Below, piece after piece: positions 26,585 through 35,247 of a stretch of DNA of 64,000 bases (position 1 is its first letter; each line of letters opens with the position of its first letter). The stretch is from Soonwooa sp032078105. Its GTDB lineage: Bacteria; Bacteroidota; Bacteroidia; Flavobacteriales; Weeksellaceae. The stretch is taken from NCBI GenBank assembly GCA_046269235.1, contig JBJZOS010000001.1, positions 434,001-498,000 on the forward strand, read 5' to 3'. The notes beneath the pieces are model-generated. The model made no database searches. It worked only from the letters and a program-made list of their open reading frames with translations, and was not told the origin of the DNA. Both the position numbers and the translations under genes were made by a program.

Positions 26585-26614
26585 CAAATGTAAAAATGTT
26601 TTTTAATAAAACAA
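26585..26614 (-). promoter_or_regulatory. trp operon promoter
   Basis: On the minus strand TTG (26614-26612), a 19-base spacer and TACATTTG (26592-26585) match the Bacteroidota consensus exactly. The box ends 4 nt before the leader peptide ATG. Confidence 0.82.
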
Positions 26615-26631
26615 TAATGTTTTTAAATTTT

Positions 26632-27426
26632 TTATTCAAATTTTAGAACAAACATGAAAGCATGTGTTTGCATGGTCGAAATACCAGCGGCCCAATATGG
26701 TGGTGTTTCTGGATTGTCAGCAACAATTTCGTTGTTCATAAAGAATGTTCCACGAATAGCTGGCGTCAGTTTGAAACGGCTGAAGTAGATCTGCATTCCA
26801 ATCTCCGCGGTCCAACCAAAATTGTGTGTTGTAGAACGGAAAATATTTCGAGAATTATCTTCTGTACTGGTTTCGTTGGATTGTAGGTTCATTAAATAAT
26901 TAACACCACCAGCGGCGTAAGGACGCGTATTGTACCATCTGTCACCGTGGATTTCTAACATAATGGGAATGTCAAGGTAGGTGGATTTTACTCTTTTTAC
27001 TTTATCGATATCGGTTAGAGCGACTGGCGTAAAAGCTGGAAATTGTGTTGTTCCAGTGGCATATTGGTCATTACTTTGCGTATTAAAAGTATATTCTCTC
27101 TCCGTAAAATGAAGTCCAGGCTCCATACGAAGATCTAAATATTCGTTAAGACGCATCTTCCCAATAAGTCCTGCGCCAAAGCTATAACCAGGTTTTGAGG
27201 TGATAAGACTTTGCTGACCATTCATCCCGTAATGAGGATCCAAAACTAGTTTTGAATCAAAATTATTAGCGGCAAGATAAAATCCCCAACTGAATTTTTG
27301 TGTGTCAAAATCTTCTAGGTTATCTAATCTATCTTTTTTCCTGAAAATGTCTGTCAATTGTGCATTAACTGTAAAGTTGCACAAGAGTCCGAAGGCTACA
27401 AGATGTTTTAGTTTCGGTTTTATCAT
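26632..27426 (-). CDS. porT: PorT/SprT, type IX secretion system outer membrane protein
   Basis: Outer membrane beta-barrel protein needed for type IX secretion. Start MIKPKLKHLVAFGLL (ATG at 27426), signal peptide to VNAQ, 264 residues. Seen: FSWGFYLAANNFDSKLVLDP, SFGAGLIGKMRLNEYLDLRMEPGLHFTER, STYLDIPIMLEIHGDRWYNTRPY and a C-terminal strand MFVLKFE. The gene sits 4 nt downstream of ubiE, an arrangement I recall from other Flavobacteriia. Its presence fits the two sorting-domain proteins in this window. Confidence 0.88.
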   Translation of the reverse strand: MIKPKLKHLVAFGLLCNFTVNAQLTDIFRKKDRLDNLEDFDTQKFSWGFYLAANNFDSKLVLDPHYGMNGQQSLITSKPGYSFGAGLIGKMRLNEYLDLRMEPGLHFTEREYTFNTQSNDQYATGTTQFPAFTPVALTDIDKVKRVKSTYLDIPIMLEIHGDRWYNTRPYAAGGVNYLMNLQSNETSTEDNSRNIFRSTTHNFGWTAEIGMQIYFSRFKLTPAIRGTFFMNNEIVADNPETPPYWAAGISTMQTHAFMFVLKFE

Positions 27427-27430
27427 GGTA

Positions 27431-28156
27431 CTATTTTGTGGCTTTATAAATAGTTGCAATACCTAAGCTTAGTTTTTTATATTCTACATTAGAAAAACCT
27501 GTTTGCAACAATATATTTTTCATTTTTTCACCAAAAGGGAAGGCGTTAACCGAGTCTGGCAAATAGGTGTAAGCTCTGTTATCCTTGGATACCAACTTGC
27601 CAATTGCTGGCAAAATGTTTTTAAAATAAAACATATAAAGTGGCCCCATAAGTCCTTCAACTTTTGAAAACTCTAATATATAAACACTTTTTTTATTTTT
27701 TACAACTCTTTTTAATTCGGCTAAACCTTTTTCAAGATTTTCAAAATTTCGAACACCAAAAGCTACTGTAACTGCATCAAAATGATTGTCCTCAAAAGGT
27801 AGATGTTCTGCATCGCCTTTTATCATCGTTATTTTGTCCGACAGGTTTTGCTTTTTCACCTTTTCGATACCAACATTCAACATTTGTTGCGAAAGGTCAA
27901 GTCCGGTCACTTGCGCTTGTGTACCTTTTTGTACAGCAATTGCAAGATCACCTGTTCCTGTTGCAACATCCAGAACACTTTTTGGCTGGTCTTTATTTAA
28001 CCATTTAACCAAAGTATTTCTCCAAAGCACATCAATTTTCATTGATAAAACATGATTAAGGAGGTCATATTTGGGTGCAATGTTGTCGAACATGTCTTCG
28101 ACTTGACTTTTTTTGCTGTTATCGCTGTTATATGGTGTTACTTTATTATGATCCAA
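27431..28156 (-). CDS. ubiE: Demethylmenaquinone methyltransferase
   Basis: SAM-dependent methylation in the last step of menaquinone synthesis. The 241 residues show YDLLNHVLSMKIDVLWR, SAM motif VLDVATGTGDLAIA (about 63-76), GDAEHLPFEDNHFDAVTVAFGVRNF, and the C-terminal RAYTYLPDSVNAFPFGEKM. MenG rather than ubiquinone function is expected in Bacteroidota. Confidence 0.95.
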   Translation of the reverse strand: MDHNKVTPYNSDNSKKSQVEDMFDNIAPKYDLLNHVLSMKIDVLWRNTLVKWLNKDQPKSVLDVATGTGDLAIAVQKGTQAQVTGLDLSQQMLNVGIEKVKKQNLSDKITMIKGDAEHLPFEDNHFDAVTVAFGVRNFENLEKGLAELKRVVKNKKSVYILEFSKVEGLMGPLYMFYFKNILPAIGKLVSKDNRAYTYLPDSVNAFPFGEKMKNILLQTGFSNVEYKKLSLGIATIYKATK

Positions 28157-28188
28157 AATAAAAATATATAATTAAACGTGAAATTTGA

Positions 28189-28761
28189 TTAAAACTTATA
28201 GTTTTCGTTGTAATAATTAATAAAATCTTGTTTTCTAAAGATTTTGGTGCGGCTTTCTACCTTATCAATATTTTTGATGACTTTGTCATAATCTTCATCG
28301 ATATTGAAATAGAAATCCTCGCTATACAATTTGTTCTCTTTTTTGATGTTTCCAAGAAAAGGTTTACCATCGATGTTAATGCTTCCTTGTGCCATAATCA
28401 AAGAATCTTTGTCTCGGAAGTAACCATAAAACTGTTTGAAAACATAGTAATCTTTATGCGCAATATTGATTAGTCCTCGTTGGTTCTTCACATTAAAAGC
28501 AGAATCATACAGTATTTTTTTGTTCTCATCAAAGACTTTGATGCTGTTTTTCCCTTTATTAAGGTCAACTTTTAAGTATTGTCCAGACGACAAAATCTTT
28601 TGTTCTCCATTATTAACACTAAAGTAGTAAGTGTCGGGTGTGGGATTATCCACCAAATAATAATTTGGCTTTGCTAGAAATATAAAATAAATTGCGAAAG
28701 CTGCAATTGTTGCCAAAATAGCAATCAAAAGCCCCTTTAATGATGGGTTGTTCTTTAACAT
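28189..28761 (-). CDS. Unknown membrane-anchored protein
   Basis: Unrecognised 190-residue protein. One N-terminal transmembrane helix (LLIAILATIAAFAIYFIFLA, residues 10-29) is followed by a probably extracytoplasmic domain rich in Tyr, Lys and Asp (PDTYYFSVNNGEQKILSSGQ, FKQFYGYFRDKDSLIMAQG). No lipobox or catalytic motif is seen. A -7 box TAAATTTG lies about 43 nt upstream. It precedes ubiE and porT by 32 nt and may be co-transcribed with them. Confidence 0.75.
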   Translation of the reverse strand: MLKNNPSLKGLLIAILATIAAFAIYFIFLAKPNYYLVDNPTPDTYYFSVNNGEQKILSSGQYLKVDLNKGKNSIKVFDENKKILYDSAFNVKNQRGLINIAHKDYYVFKQFYGYFRDKDSLIMAQGSINIDGKPFLGNIKKENKLYSEDFYFNIDEDYDKVIKNIDKVESRTKIFRKQDFINYYNENYKF

Positions 28762-28963
28762 TTTAAGATTTATCTTGTTGATTAGTTTTCAAAAAGACAA
28801 TGCGCAAATTTAGTAATAATTTGTAAGAAATGTAGATGATAAATTTCGTATTAGTTATAGTTATGGAAACTTCTCTGTGATTGTGCATAGCTTTTCTAAC
28901 AAATCTCGACTTCTTATTTAAAAAAAATGTAATTTTGTTCTGTTAATTATTCAAAAATCTTCA

Positions 28964-30043
28964 ATGCCAAATACAGTTATTATAGGCTCTGGATGTTATA
29001 TCCCAGAAAATGTTGTCACCGGTTCTCACTTCATGGACTCAGTTTTTTTTGACGAAAACAACGAAAAAATTGATAAACCAAATGATGAAATCATTCAAAA
29101 ATTTGTAGAAATTACAGAAATTGAAGAAAGACGATACATCAGTGCAGATGATCATAACTCGGATTTGGGACTTCGCGCTTCTTTACAAGCGATTGATGAC
29201 GCAGGTATTGATAAAGAAGAAATTGATTATATTATCTACGCCACTAATTTTGGTGAAGTTGACGAAAGAGGAATCCCGAATTTCATGCCTTCTTTAGCAG
29301 CTAGATTAAAACATAAATTGGGCATCAAAAACAGAAAATGCATCAATTATGATATGATTTTCGGTTGTCCTGGTTGGGTAGAAGCTTTAATCTTGGCTGA
29401 TGTTTTACTAAAATCCGGTCGTGCAAAACATATTTTGGTTGTTGGTGGCGAAACTTTGAGTCGCGTTACAGATAAATTTGACCGAAACAAATTAATCTTT
29501 GCAGATGGTGCTGGTGCCGTTGTAGTGACTACAACGGATGAAGAAAATGTAGGGATAGTTGCAGATTCTACAATTTGTGATAATGGTGAAGAATTATGTT
29601 ATCTAGAAAACGGACCGTCATTAAATTTAGAAGAGAAAGAGCCTCGCTTATACATCAGAATGAGAGGTCGTAAAATTTACGAATACGCTCTCAAAAACGT
29701 TCCTGATGCCATCAAAGCAACGATTGATAAAGCTAATTTAGATATATCGGACATTGATAAAATCTTAATTCACCAAGCAAATGCGAAAATGGATTATGCG
29801 ATGATATCGAGATTGTTCAAGCTATATGGTATTAAAGATTATGATCATGCAATTTCGCCGATGACGATTCAGAAGTTCGGAAATTCTTCTGTAGCAACAA
29901 TTCCGACAATGTTTGATTTGATTAGAAAAGGCAAAATGGACGGACAAAGCTTTAAGCCTGGAAGTCACATTGTTTTCGCTTCAGTTGGCGCTGGTATGAA
30001 TATCAATTGTGTGGTATATCGTTTTCCAGCTAATAAAATTTAA
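28964..30043 (+). CDS. 3-oxoacyl-ACP synthase III-like protein (FabH superfamily)
   Basis: Thiolase-fold condensing enzyme of 359 residues. The catalytic triad is present: Cys in YDMIFGCPGWVEALI, His in ILIHQANAKMDYAM and Asn in IQKFGNSSVATIP. An insertion near the N-terminus (FMDSVFFDENNEKIDKPND) and extra length over typical FabH (about 320) place it in the KAS III-like group common in Bacteroidota rather than as the primary fatty acid initiator. The acyl substrate is unknown. The TAATTTTG box at 28930-28937 may be its promoter. Confidence 0.85.
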   Translation: MPNTVIIGSGCYIPENVVTGSHFMDSVFFDENNEKIDKPNDEIIQKFVEITEIEERRYISADDHNSDLGLRASLQAIDDAGIDKEEIDYIIYATNFGEVDERGIPNFMPSLAARLKHKLGIKNRKCINYDMIFGCPGWVEALILADVLLKSGRAKHILVVGGETLSRVTDKFDRNKLIFADGAGAVVVTTTDEENVGIVADSTICDNGEELCYLENGPSLNLEEKEPRLYIRMRGRKIYEYALKNVPDAIKATIDKANLDISDIDKILIHQANAKMDYAMISRLFKLYGIKDYDHAISPMTIQKFGNSSVATIPTMFDLIRKGKMDGQSFKPGSHIVFASVGAGMNINCVVYRFPANKI

Positions 30044-30071
30044 TTTACTTAAATAAAAATAAGTCAAAAAG

Positions 30072-30108
30072 GCACAAAGTAATAATTTGGTTTACTTTGT
30101 GCTTTTTC
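30072..30108 (+). terminator. Terminator after KAS III-like gene
   Basis: GCACAAAGTAA (30072-30082) pairs with TTACTTTGTGC (30092-30102) followed by T residues. Confidence 0.85.
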
Positions 30109-30137
30109 TTTTTGCACATTTTTTAAATTGTTTTTAA

Positions 30138-31346
30138 ATGATGAAAAATATTTTGGGAATAATAGCTTTCTTTATTCTCATCGAATTTTATATTTACCAA
30201 GCTGTTCGCACAGTCGTTAGTCAGCCTTGGTCGCGCGGCGCATATTGGGTTATCACCTTTGCAATCTACGCAATTTTGATATATTTGGTTACTCAGTTTG
30301 ATCGTACAGATCGTAGTCCAAGGCAGATCAATATTATTATGGGACTTATTTTGGTGTTTGTAGTGCCCAAACTTTTGACCTTTATTTTTTTAATAATAGA
30401 AGATATCGTTAGGTTGTCAAGGTTTGGATTGCAGGCACTTTCTTCAGGCAGTTCTGCGCAGATGCCCAGTAGGAGAAAGTTTGTAAGTTTGCTAGGTTTG
30501 GGCGCTGCAGGATTGTTGTCTTACGCGTTTTTGGATGGGATGATTTTTGGAAAATACCGTCATCGCGTTCGTAAAGTAAAATTAAAATTGAAAGGTCTTC
30601 CCGAAAGCTTTAAAGGTTACAAAATTGTACAAATCTCAGATGTCCACAGCGGAACTTTCCAAGAACCTTCAAAATTACAAAATGCCATCGATTTAATCAA
30701 TCAACAAAAGCCAGATTTAGTCCTGTTTACTGGCGATATGGTGAATAATTATGCGGAAGAATTTCGTCCGTTTATTAATTTATTTAAATCTATTAAGGCT
30801 AAAGATGGTAAGTTTTCGGTCCTCGGTAATCACGATTACGGCTTGTATGGAAAATTTAATTCTAAAGAAGAACAGCGTCAAAATGTTCCGAATCTAATTA
30901 AATTTCAGAAAGAAGCGGGCTTTACAATGTTGCGAAATGACAATCTTAGCATCGACAAAAACGGTGAAATAATCTATCTTCTTGGTGTCGAAAACTGGGG
31001 AGAAAAGCCTTTTCCGCAGTACGGAGATCTTGATAAAGCTTTACAAAATGTGCCAGAAGATTCTGTTAAAATTTTGATGTCGCACGATCCAACGCATTTT
31101 GATTATATCGTTAAAAATCATCCTAATTTTGTACATTTGACCTTGTCAGGACATACGCATGGGATGCAATTCGGTGTTGATCTCAAAAACGTGAAATGGT
31201 CGCCCGTCGAATATAAGTATAAAAAGTGGATGGATCTTTATGAAAGTAATGATCGCTATCTGTATGTTAATCGCGGTTTTGGCGTGGTAGGTTACTCTGG
31301 AAGAGTAGGAATTTTACCAGAAATTACCTTGTTTGAATTGAGTTAA
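30138..31346 (+). CDS. Membrane-anchored metallophosphoesterase
   Basis: Calcineurin-like phosphoesterase of 402 residues. The N-terminus has three or four hydrophobic segments (residues 3-25, 33-55, 65-85, 115-135), the last preceded by SRRKFVSLLGLG. The metal-binding motifs are complete: QISDVHSG, FTGDMVNNY, VLGNHDYG, ILMSHDPTHF and LSGHTHGMQ. It is of the YkuE-like type; the substrate may be a lipid or nucleotide phosphate. Two ATGs in tandem (30138, 30141) are possible starts. Confidence 0.88.
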   Translation: MMKNILGIIAFFILIEFYIYQAVRTVVSQPWSRGAYWVITFAIYAILIYLVTQFDRTDRSPRQINIIMGLILVFVVPKLLTFIFLIIEDIVRLSRFGLQALSSGSSAQMPSRRKFVSLLGLGAAGLLSYAFLDGMIFGKYRHRVRKVKLKLKGLPESFKGYKIVQISDVHSGTFQEPSKLQNAIDLINQQKPDLVLFTGDMVNNYAEEFRPFINLFKSIKAKDGKFSVLGNHDYGLYGKFNSKEEQRQNVPNLIKFQKEAGFTMLRNDNLSIDKNGEIIYLLGVENWGEKPFPQYGDLDKALQNVPEDSVKILMSHDPTHFDYIVKNHPNFVHLTLSGHTHGMQFGVDLKNVKWSPVEYKYKKWMDLYESNDRYLYVNRGFGVVGYSGRVGILPEITLFELS

Positions 31347-31368
31347 AACTTTTTAAAATATTTAAAAT

Positions 31369-31408
31369 AAAGCCTGTCAGAGTTTGAAATACGGATAGGC
31401 TTTTTCTT
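31369..31408 (+). terminator. Terminator between convergent genes
   Basis: AAAGCCTGTC (31369-31378) pairs with GATAGGCTTT (31394-31403) with one G-T pair, then T residues. Confidence 0.75.
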
Positions 31409-31424
31409 TTTTATCATTAAAATT

Positions 31425-32180
31425 TTAAAACAAATAATCCTTCATTCTCGACATTGCGATTTCATTTTCTGTGACAAATTCTAAGAAGGCGATAAGCTTG
31501 TCCTCAAATTTTTTTCCAAGATTATATTTTTTATAAAACGGAAACTTGTAGGGCAAATCTTCCTTTTCATAAAACTGCCAAGCATTCATGTATACTTGGA
31601 CGTAATCTTCGTTTTGAAGCGTTTCCAAAATCATATTATTATAAAACTGCAAAGGCGTCATCTGGAAAACATAATCATTGAAGGGCAATTGTGAATAAGG
31701 CGACAAACTTTCCGGGATAATCACAAGATTGTCATCATAATAAAGCTGCGTTTTTTCCTTTTTTAAACGACGAAAAACGAATCCAATATTAGAATGTTCA
31801 ATATCCGAAACGTATGAAAATCCGAGGCTTTTAAGATCTTTGTTTGGAAGTCGTAATAATTTTTGGCGAAGCCCACGAATACTTTTTTGTAGCTGATCTT
31901 CAAGATTATTTTTGACAATTTCAATGTCTTTAACGGACGACGAAATGTTGTACAAGGCGACTTCGTGACCTGCAGAAACTAACTTTTTTAAAGTTTTGCT
32001 AAGTCGTTCAGCTATTTTAACTTCGACAAAAAAAGTCACTAAAATGGAATAGATCTCAAGATTTTGAAGAATAATCTCAAGGTTTTGTTCCAAAGATGCT
32101 ATTAAAGTGTCGTCGTCAAAGTTTGGATTGGCGCGATCTTCTCCAAAAGGAATTGTAAGATTGAAACTCAATAACAGCAT
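31425..32180 (-). CDS. NodB-fold polysaccharide deacetylase-like protein, catalytic residues lost
   Basis: The 251 residues follow the polysaccharide deacetylase pattern, but the active-site motifs are changed. The first motif reads SFN where the family has SFD. The zinc HxxxH motif is replaced by GHEVALYNISSSV, with neither His. The RMPR-type motif reads LRQKLLR, and the HPWEF-type motif reads NAWQF. The fold assignment rests on order and spacing of these remnants. The protein is probably a non-catalytic member. It is 21 nt downstream of the threonine dehydrogenase gene. No signal peptide is evident. Confidence 0.65.
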   Translation of the reverse strand: MLLLSFNLTIPFGEDRANPNFDDDTLIASLEQNLEIILQNLEIYSILVTFFVEVKIAERLSKTLKKLVSAGHEVALYNISSSVKDIEIVKNNLEDQLQKSIRGLRQKLLRLPNKDLKSLGFSYVSDIEHSNIGFVFRRLKKEKTQLYYDDNLVIIPESLSPYSQLPFNDYVFQMTPLQFYNNMILETLQNEDYVQVYMNAWQFYEKEDLPYKFPFYKKYNLGKKFEDKLIAFLEFVTENEIAMSRMKDYLF

Positions 32181-32201
32181 CTCCAGAACATATTTTTATG
32201 A

Positions 32202-33164
32202 CTATTTAGCCAATTTTATTTTTAGATTTTTAATCATGTCTTCCGACATTTTTTTGATATCAAAATCGTAGCTAAGTCCCCAATCTTGTTTTGCAACAGA
32301 ATCGTCAATGCTTGCTGGCCAAGAGTCAGCAATCGCTTGACGGAAATCTGGCTCATATTTAATCGTGAAATTAGGAATGATTTTTGTGATTTCTTCAGCC
32401 AATTCTTTAGGATTAAAGCTCATGCCTCCAAGATTGTAAGACGTTCTAACTTTCACATCATCTTTTGGCGCAGTCATCAATTTAATCGTTGCATTAATGG
32501 CGTCATCCATGTACAACATTGGCATTTTTGTATCTTCTTTGATGAAGCTTGTGTAGTTACCATTTTCTACAGCTTCATAAAAAATCTCTACTGCATAATC
32601 TGTTGTTCCTCCACCAGCAGGCGCTTTCCAAGAGATAAGACCAGGATAACGGATACTTCTCACATCAACACCATATTTATCAAAATAATATTCGCACCAT
32701 TTTTCACCCGCCATTTTTGAGATTCCGTAGACTGTTGAAGGGTTAAGCACAACTTCTTGCCCAACATTTTCTTTAGGAAGTCCTTTTCCAAAAACAGCGA
32801 TAGAACTTGGCCAAAATATTTTGCTAATTACACCTTGTTTTGCCAATTCGCAAAGGTGAAGAAGTGGCTCTAGATTAAGCTTCCAAGCGAAAAGAGGTTG
32901 CTTTTCCGACGTGCCAGAAAGTAGGGAAGCCAAATGATAAACTGTTGTTATATGATGTTCTTTGATAAAGTTGGTCATCGCGTCAAAATTGCTAACGTCC
33001 AATCTTTCGTAATGTCCAGCTTCTGTAATGCCTTCTTTCCACTTGTCAAGGCCAGATGCAAACACATTTTCTTTACCGTAAAGTTCTACCAATTTTAATG
33101 TTAATTCGGTGCCGATTTGTCCCAAAGCACCAGTCACAAGAATGCGTTCTGTAGGGCTACTCAT
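32202..33164 (-). CDS. L-threonine 3-dehydrogenase, SDR type
   Basis: NAD-dependent oxidation of threonine to 2-amino-3-ketobutyrate. The 320 residues have the Rossmann motif VTGALGQIGTELTL, WPSSIAVFG, the catalytic pair in STVYGISKMAGEKW, IRYPGLISWKAPAGGGTTDYAVEIF and YNLGGMSFNPKELA, all features of the epimerase-like threonine dehydrogenases of flavobacteria rather than UDP-sugar epimerases. A threonine aldolase gene lies 1 kb away on the other strand. A TAGTTTTG box lies 21 nt upstream. Confidence 0.88.
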   Translation of the reverse strand: MSSPTERILVTGALGQIGTELTLKLVELYGKENVFASGLDKWKEGITEAGHYERLDVSNFDAMTNFIKEHHITTVYHLASLLSGTSEKQPLFAWKLNLEPLLHLCELAKQGVISKIFWPSSIAVFGKGLPKENVGQEVVLNPSTVYGISKMAGEKWCEYYFDKYGVDVRSIRYPGLISWKAPAGGGTTDYAVEIFYEAVENGNYTSFIKEDTKMPMLYMDDAINATIKLMTAPKDDVKVRTSYNLGGMSFNPKELAEEITKIIPNFTIKYEPDFRQAIADSWPASIDDSVAKQDWGLSYDFDIKKMSEDMIKNLKIKLAK

Positions 33165-33305
33165 AATTACTTTTTATGTTATACAAAACTAAAGAAAAAT
33201 AACTGCTCACCGAAATTTTTAATCGAAATTATCCACGATTTTGTGATGATAAATCTTCGATTCCCAAGAATTATTAAGTACCTTAGTTTTATTAAAATTA
33301 TAAAA

Positions 33306-34121
33306 ATGAAACCTATCCTAAGACTTCAAGATTTTATTAAAATAAAAAACAATCCTGACATTCGAATTTATGATGTGAGAACAGGATCAAATGCTGTTGA
33401 AAATTACAAAAATGAGCATCTCACAAATGCAGCTTATGTAAGTTTGGATACTGATTTGGCTGAGATTGGTGATTTCAAAAATGGTGGACGACATCCATTG
33501 CCGAGCTCAGAAAAATTTGCGGACACTTTAGGAAATTTAGGAATAAACCCAAATTCGCATGTTGTAATTTATGATGATAAAAATGGAGGCAATGCTGCAG
33601 CGAGATTTTGGTGGATGTTAAAAGCGGTTGGCCACGAGAAAGTACAAGTTTTGGATGGCGGACTTCAAAATGCGAAAGCCAACAATATTGAAACAGATTC
33701 TGGCGATTTTAAGTATGAAAAAGAAAATTATCCAAACGCTGATTGGCTATTACCAACTATAAAAATTGAGGGCGTTGAAAAGGCTTCGCAAAACAGAGAT
33801 TTTGTCATTATTGATGTGCGAGAACAGCAAAGATATGCAGGTATTACCGAGGCAATAGATCTAGTTGCTGGGCATATTCCGAATGCGATTAACATTCCGT
33901 TTGCTGAAAATCTTGACGATAAGGGAAACTTCAAAACGTCGGAAGAACTTCACAAAAAATATGAGGAAATTTTTAATCAACATTCTGTAAATCAGATTAT
34001 TGTACATTGTGGTTCTGGTGTAACAGCTTGTCACACTTTATTGGCGATGAGCGAAGCTGGTTATAAGATCCCTACTCTGTATGTTGGATCTTGGAGCGAA
34101 TGGTCTCGAAATAAATTATAA
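33306..34121 (+). CDS. Tandem-rhodanese sulfurtransferase (SseA type)
   Basis: Thiosulfate or 3-mercaptopyruvate sulfurtransferase of 271 residues, start MKPILRLQDFI. Two rhodanese domains: the first (20-140) lacks a cysteine; the second (150-271) has the active site VHCGSGVTACHT. The CGSGVTA loop is more typical of mercaptopyruvate sulfurtransferases. The linker DVREQQRYAGITEAIDLVAGHIPNAINIPF is characteristic. The next gene begins 14 nt later, so they may be co-transcribed. Confidence 0.92.
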   Translation: MKPILRLQDFIKIKNNPDIRIYDVRTGSNAVENYKNEHLTNAAYVSLDTDLAEIGDFKNGGRHPLPSSEKFADTLGNLGINPNSHVVIYDDKNGGNAAARFWWMLKAVGHEKVQVLDGGLQNAKANNIETDSGDFKYEKENYPNADWLLPTIKIEGVEKASQNRDFVIIDVREQQRYAGITEAIDLVAGHIPNAINIPFAENLDDKGNFKTSEELHKKYEEIFNQHSVNQIIVHCGSGVTACHTLLAMSEAGYKIPTLYVGSWSEWSRNKL

Positions 34122-34135
34122 GTATTTGATTATAC

Positions 34136-35167
34136 ATGAGATATTCTTTTAAAAATGATTCCACCGAAGCTTGCCATCCTAATATTTTACAAGCTTTGGT
34201 AGATACTAATTCGGTGCAGCAATTGGGTTATGGATATGACGATTATTGCAAGCAAGCTGCTGATATTTTTAGATCAAAAATTAAAAATGAAAAAGCTGGT
34301 GTTTTCTTTGTAAGTGGTGGTACACAAGCTAATCTGCTGGTGATTTCTTCTTTGTTAAAACCTTTTGAAAGCGTTATCGCGGCACAAACGGGACACATCG
34401 AATCCAACGAAACTGGCGCTATCGAAGCAGTTGGTCACAAGATTAATTTGGTAACTACAGATAACGGAAAAATTACAACAGAAGGCATCCAGAAAGTATT
34501 GGATATGCATGTAAATGTTCCGCATCAAGTTCGCCCAAAATTGGTTTATATATCAAATACCACAGAAGTTGGGACACATTATTCTAGAGCCGAATTGGAG
34601 AATTTATATCAATTTTGTCAGTCAAAAAAATTGTTGCTTTTTATTGATGGCGCAAGATTGTCTCAAGCTATTGCGATTTCAGAAGCCGATTTAAGTTTAG
34701 AAATTATCGCTAAAAATTCTGATGTTTTTTATTTTGGTGGAACTAAAAATGGCGCTTTAATAGGTGAAGCTATTATTTTTAATAATGAAAAATTGAGCGA
34801 AGATTTTCCTTACTTCATCAAGCAAAAAGGGGCGATGTTGGCAAAAGGACGATTGTTGGGAATTCAGTTTTTAGAATTATTGAAAGACGATTTGTACTTA
34901 AAATTGGGACAACATGCGAATCGTCAAACTCAAAAAATTAAAAATGCTTTTGACGAACTCAAAACTCAATTTTTGACAGATTCTTCGAGTAATCAAATTT
35001 TTCCGATTCTTAAAAAATCGCATATTGAGGTTTTACAATCCAAATTTGATTTTTATGTTTGGAAAGAAATTGACGCGGACTTTGCTGCGATACGTGTGAT
35101 CTGTTCATGGGCAACGACGGACAATGCGGTCGAAGAATTTGTAGCAGCTATCCACAGTTTGAAATAA
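34136..35167 (+). CDS. Threonine aldolase-family PLP enzyme
   Basis: Aminotransferase-fold lyase cleaving threonine to glycine and acetaldehyde. The 343 residues include MRYSFKNDSTEACHPNIL, YGYDDYCKQAADIF, FVSGGTQANLLVI, LLFIDGARLSQAI with the PLP-binding Asp, and the PLP lysine in YFGGTKNGALIGE. Together with the nearby threonine dehydrogenase this indicates two routes of threonine breakdown. Substrate stereo-preference cannot be told. Confidence 0.9.
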   Translation: MRYSFKNDSTEACHPNILQALVDTNSVQQLGYGYDDYCKQAADIFRSKIKNEKAGVFFVSGGTQANLLVISSLLKPFESVIAAQTGHIESNETGAIEAVGHKINLVTTDNGKITTEGIQKVLDMHVNVPHQVRPKLVYISNTTEVGTHYSRAELENLYQFCQSKKLLLFIDGARLSQAIAISEADLSLEIIAKNSDVFYFGGTKNGALIGEAIIFNNEKLSEDFPYFIKQKGAMLAKGRLLGIQFLELLKDDLYLKLGQHANRQTQKIKNAFDELKTQFLTDSSSNQIFPILKKSHIEVLQSKFDFYVWKEIDADFAAIRVICSWATTDNAVEEFVAAIHSLK

Positions 35168-35247
35168 TTTTCAGAAAAAATTTCAGATCAAAGTTTAATA
35201 TTTTCTAAGCTTTTGATATTTTTGTTCAACAAAATTTACAAAAATTT

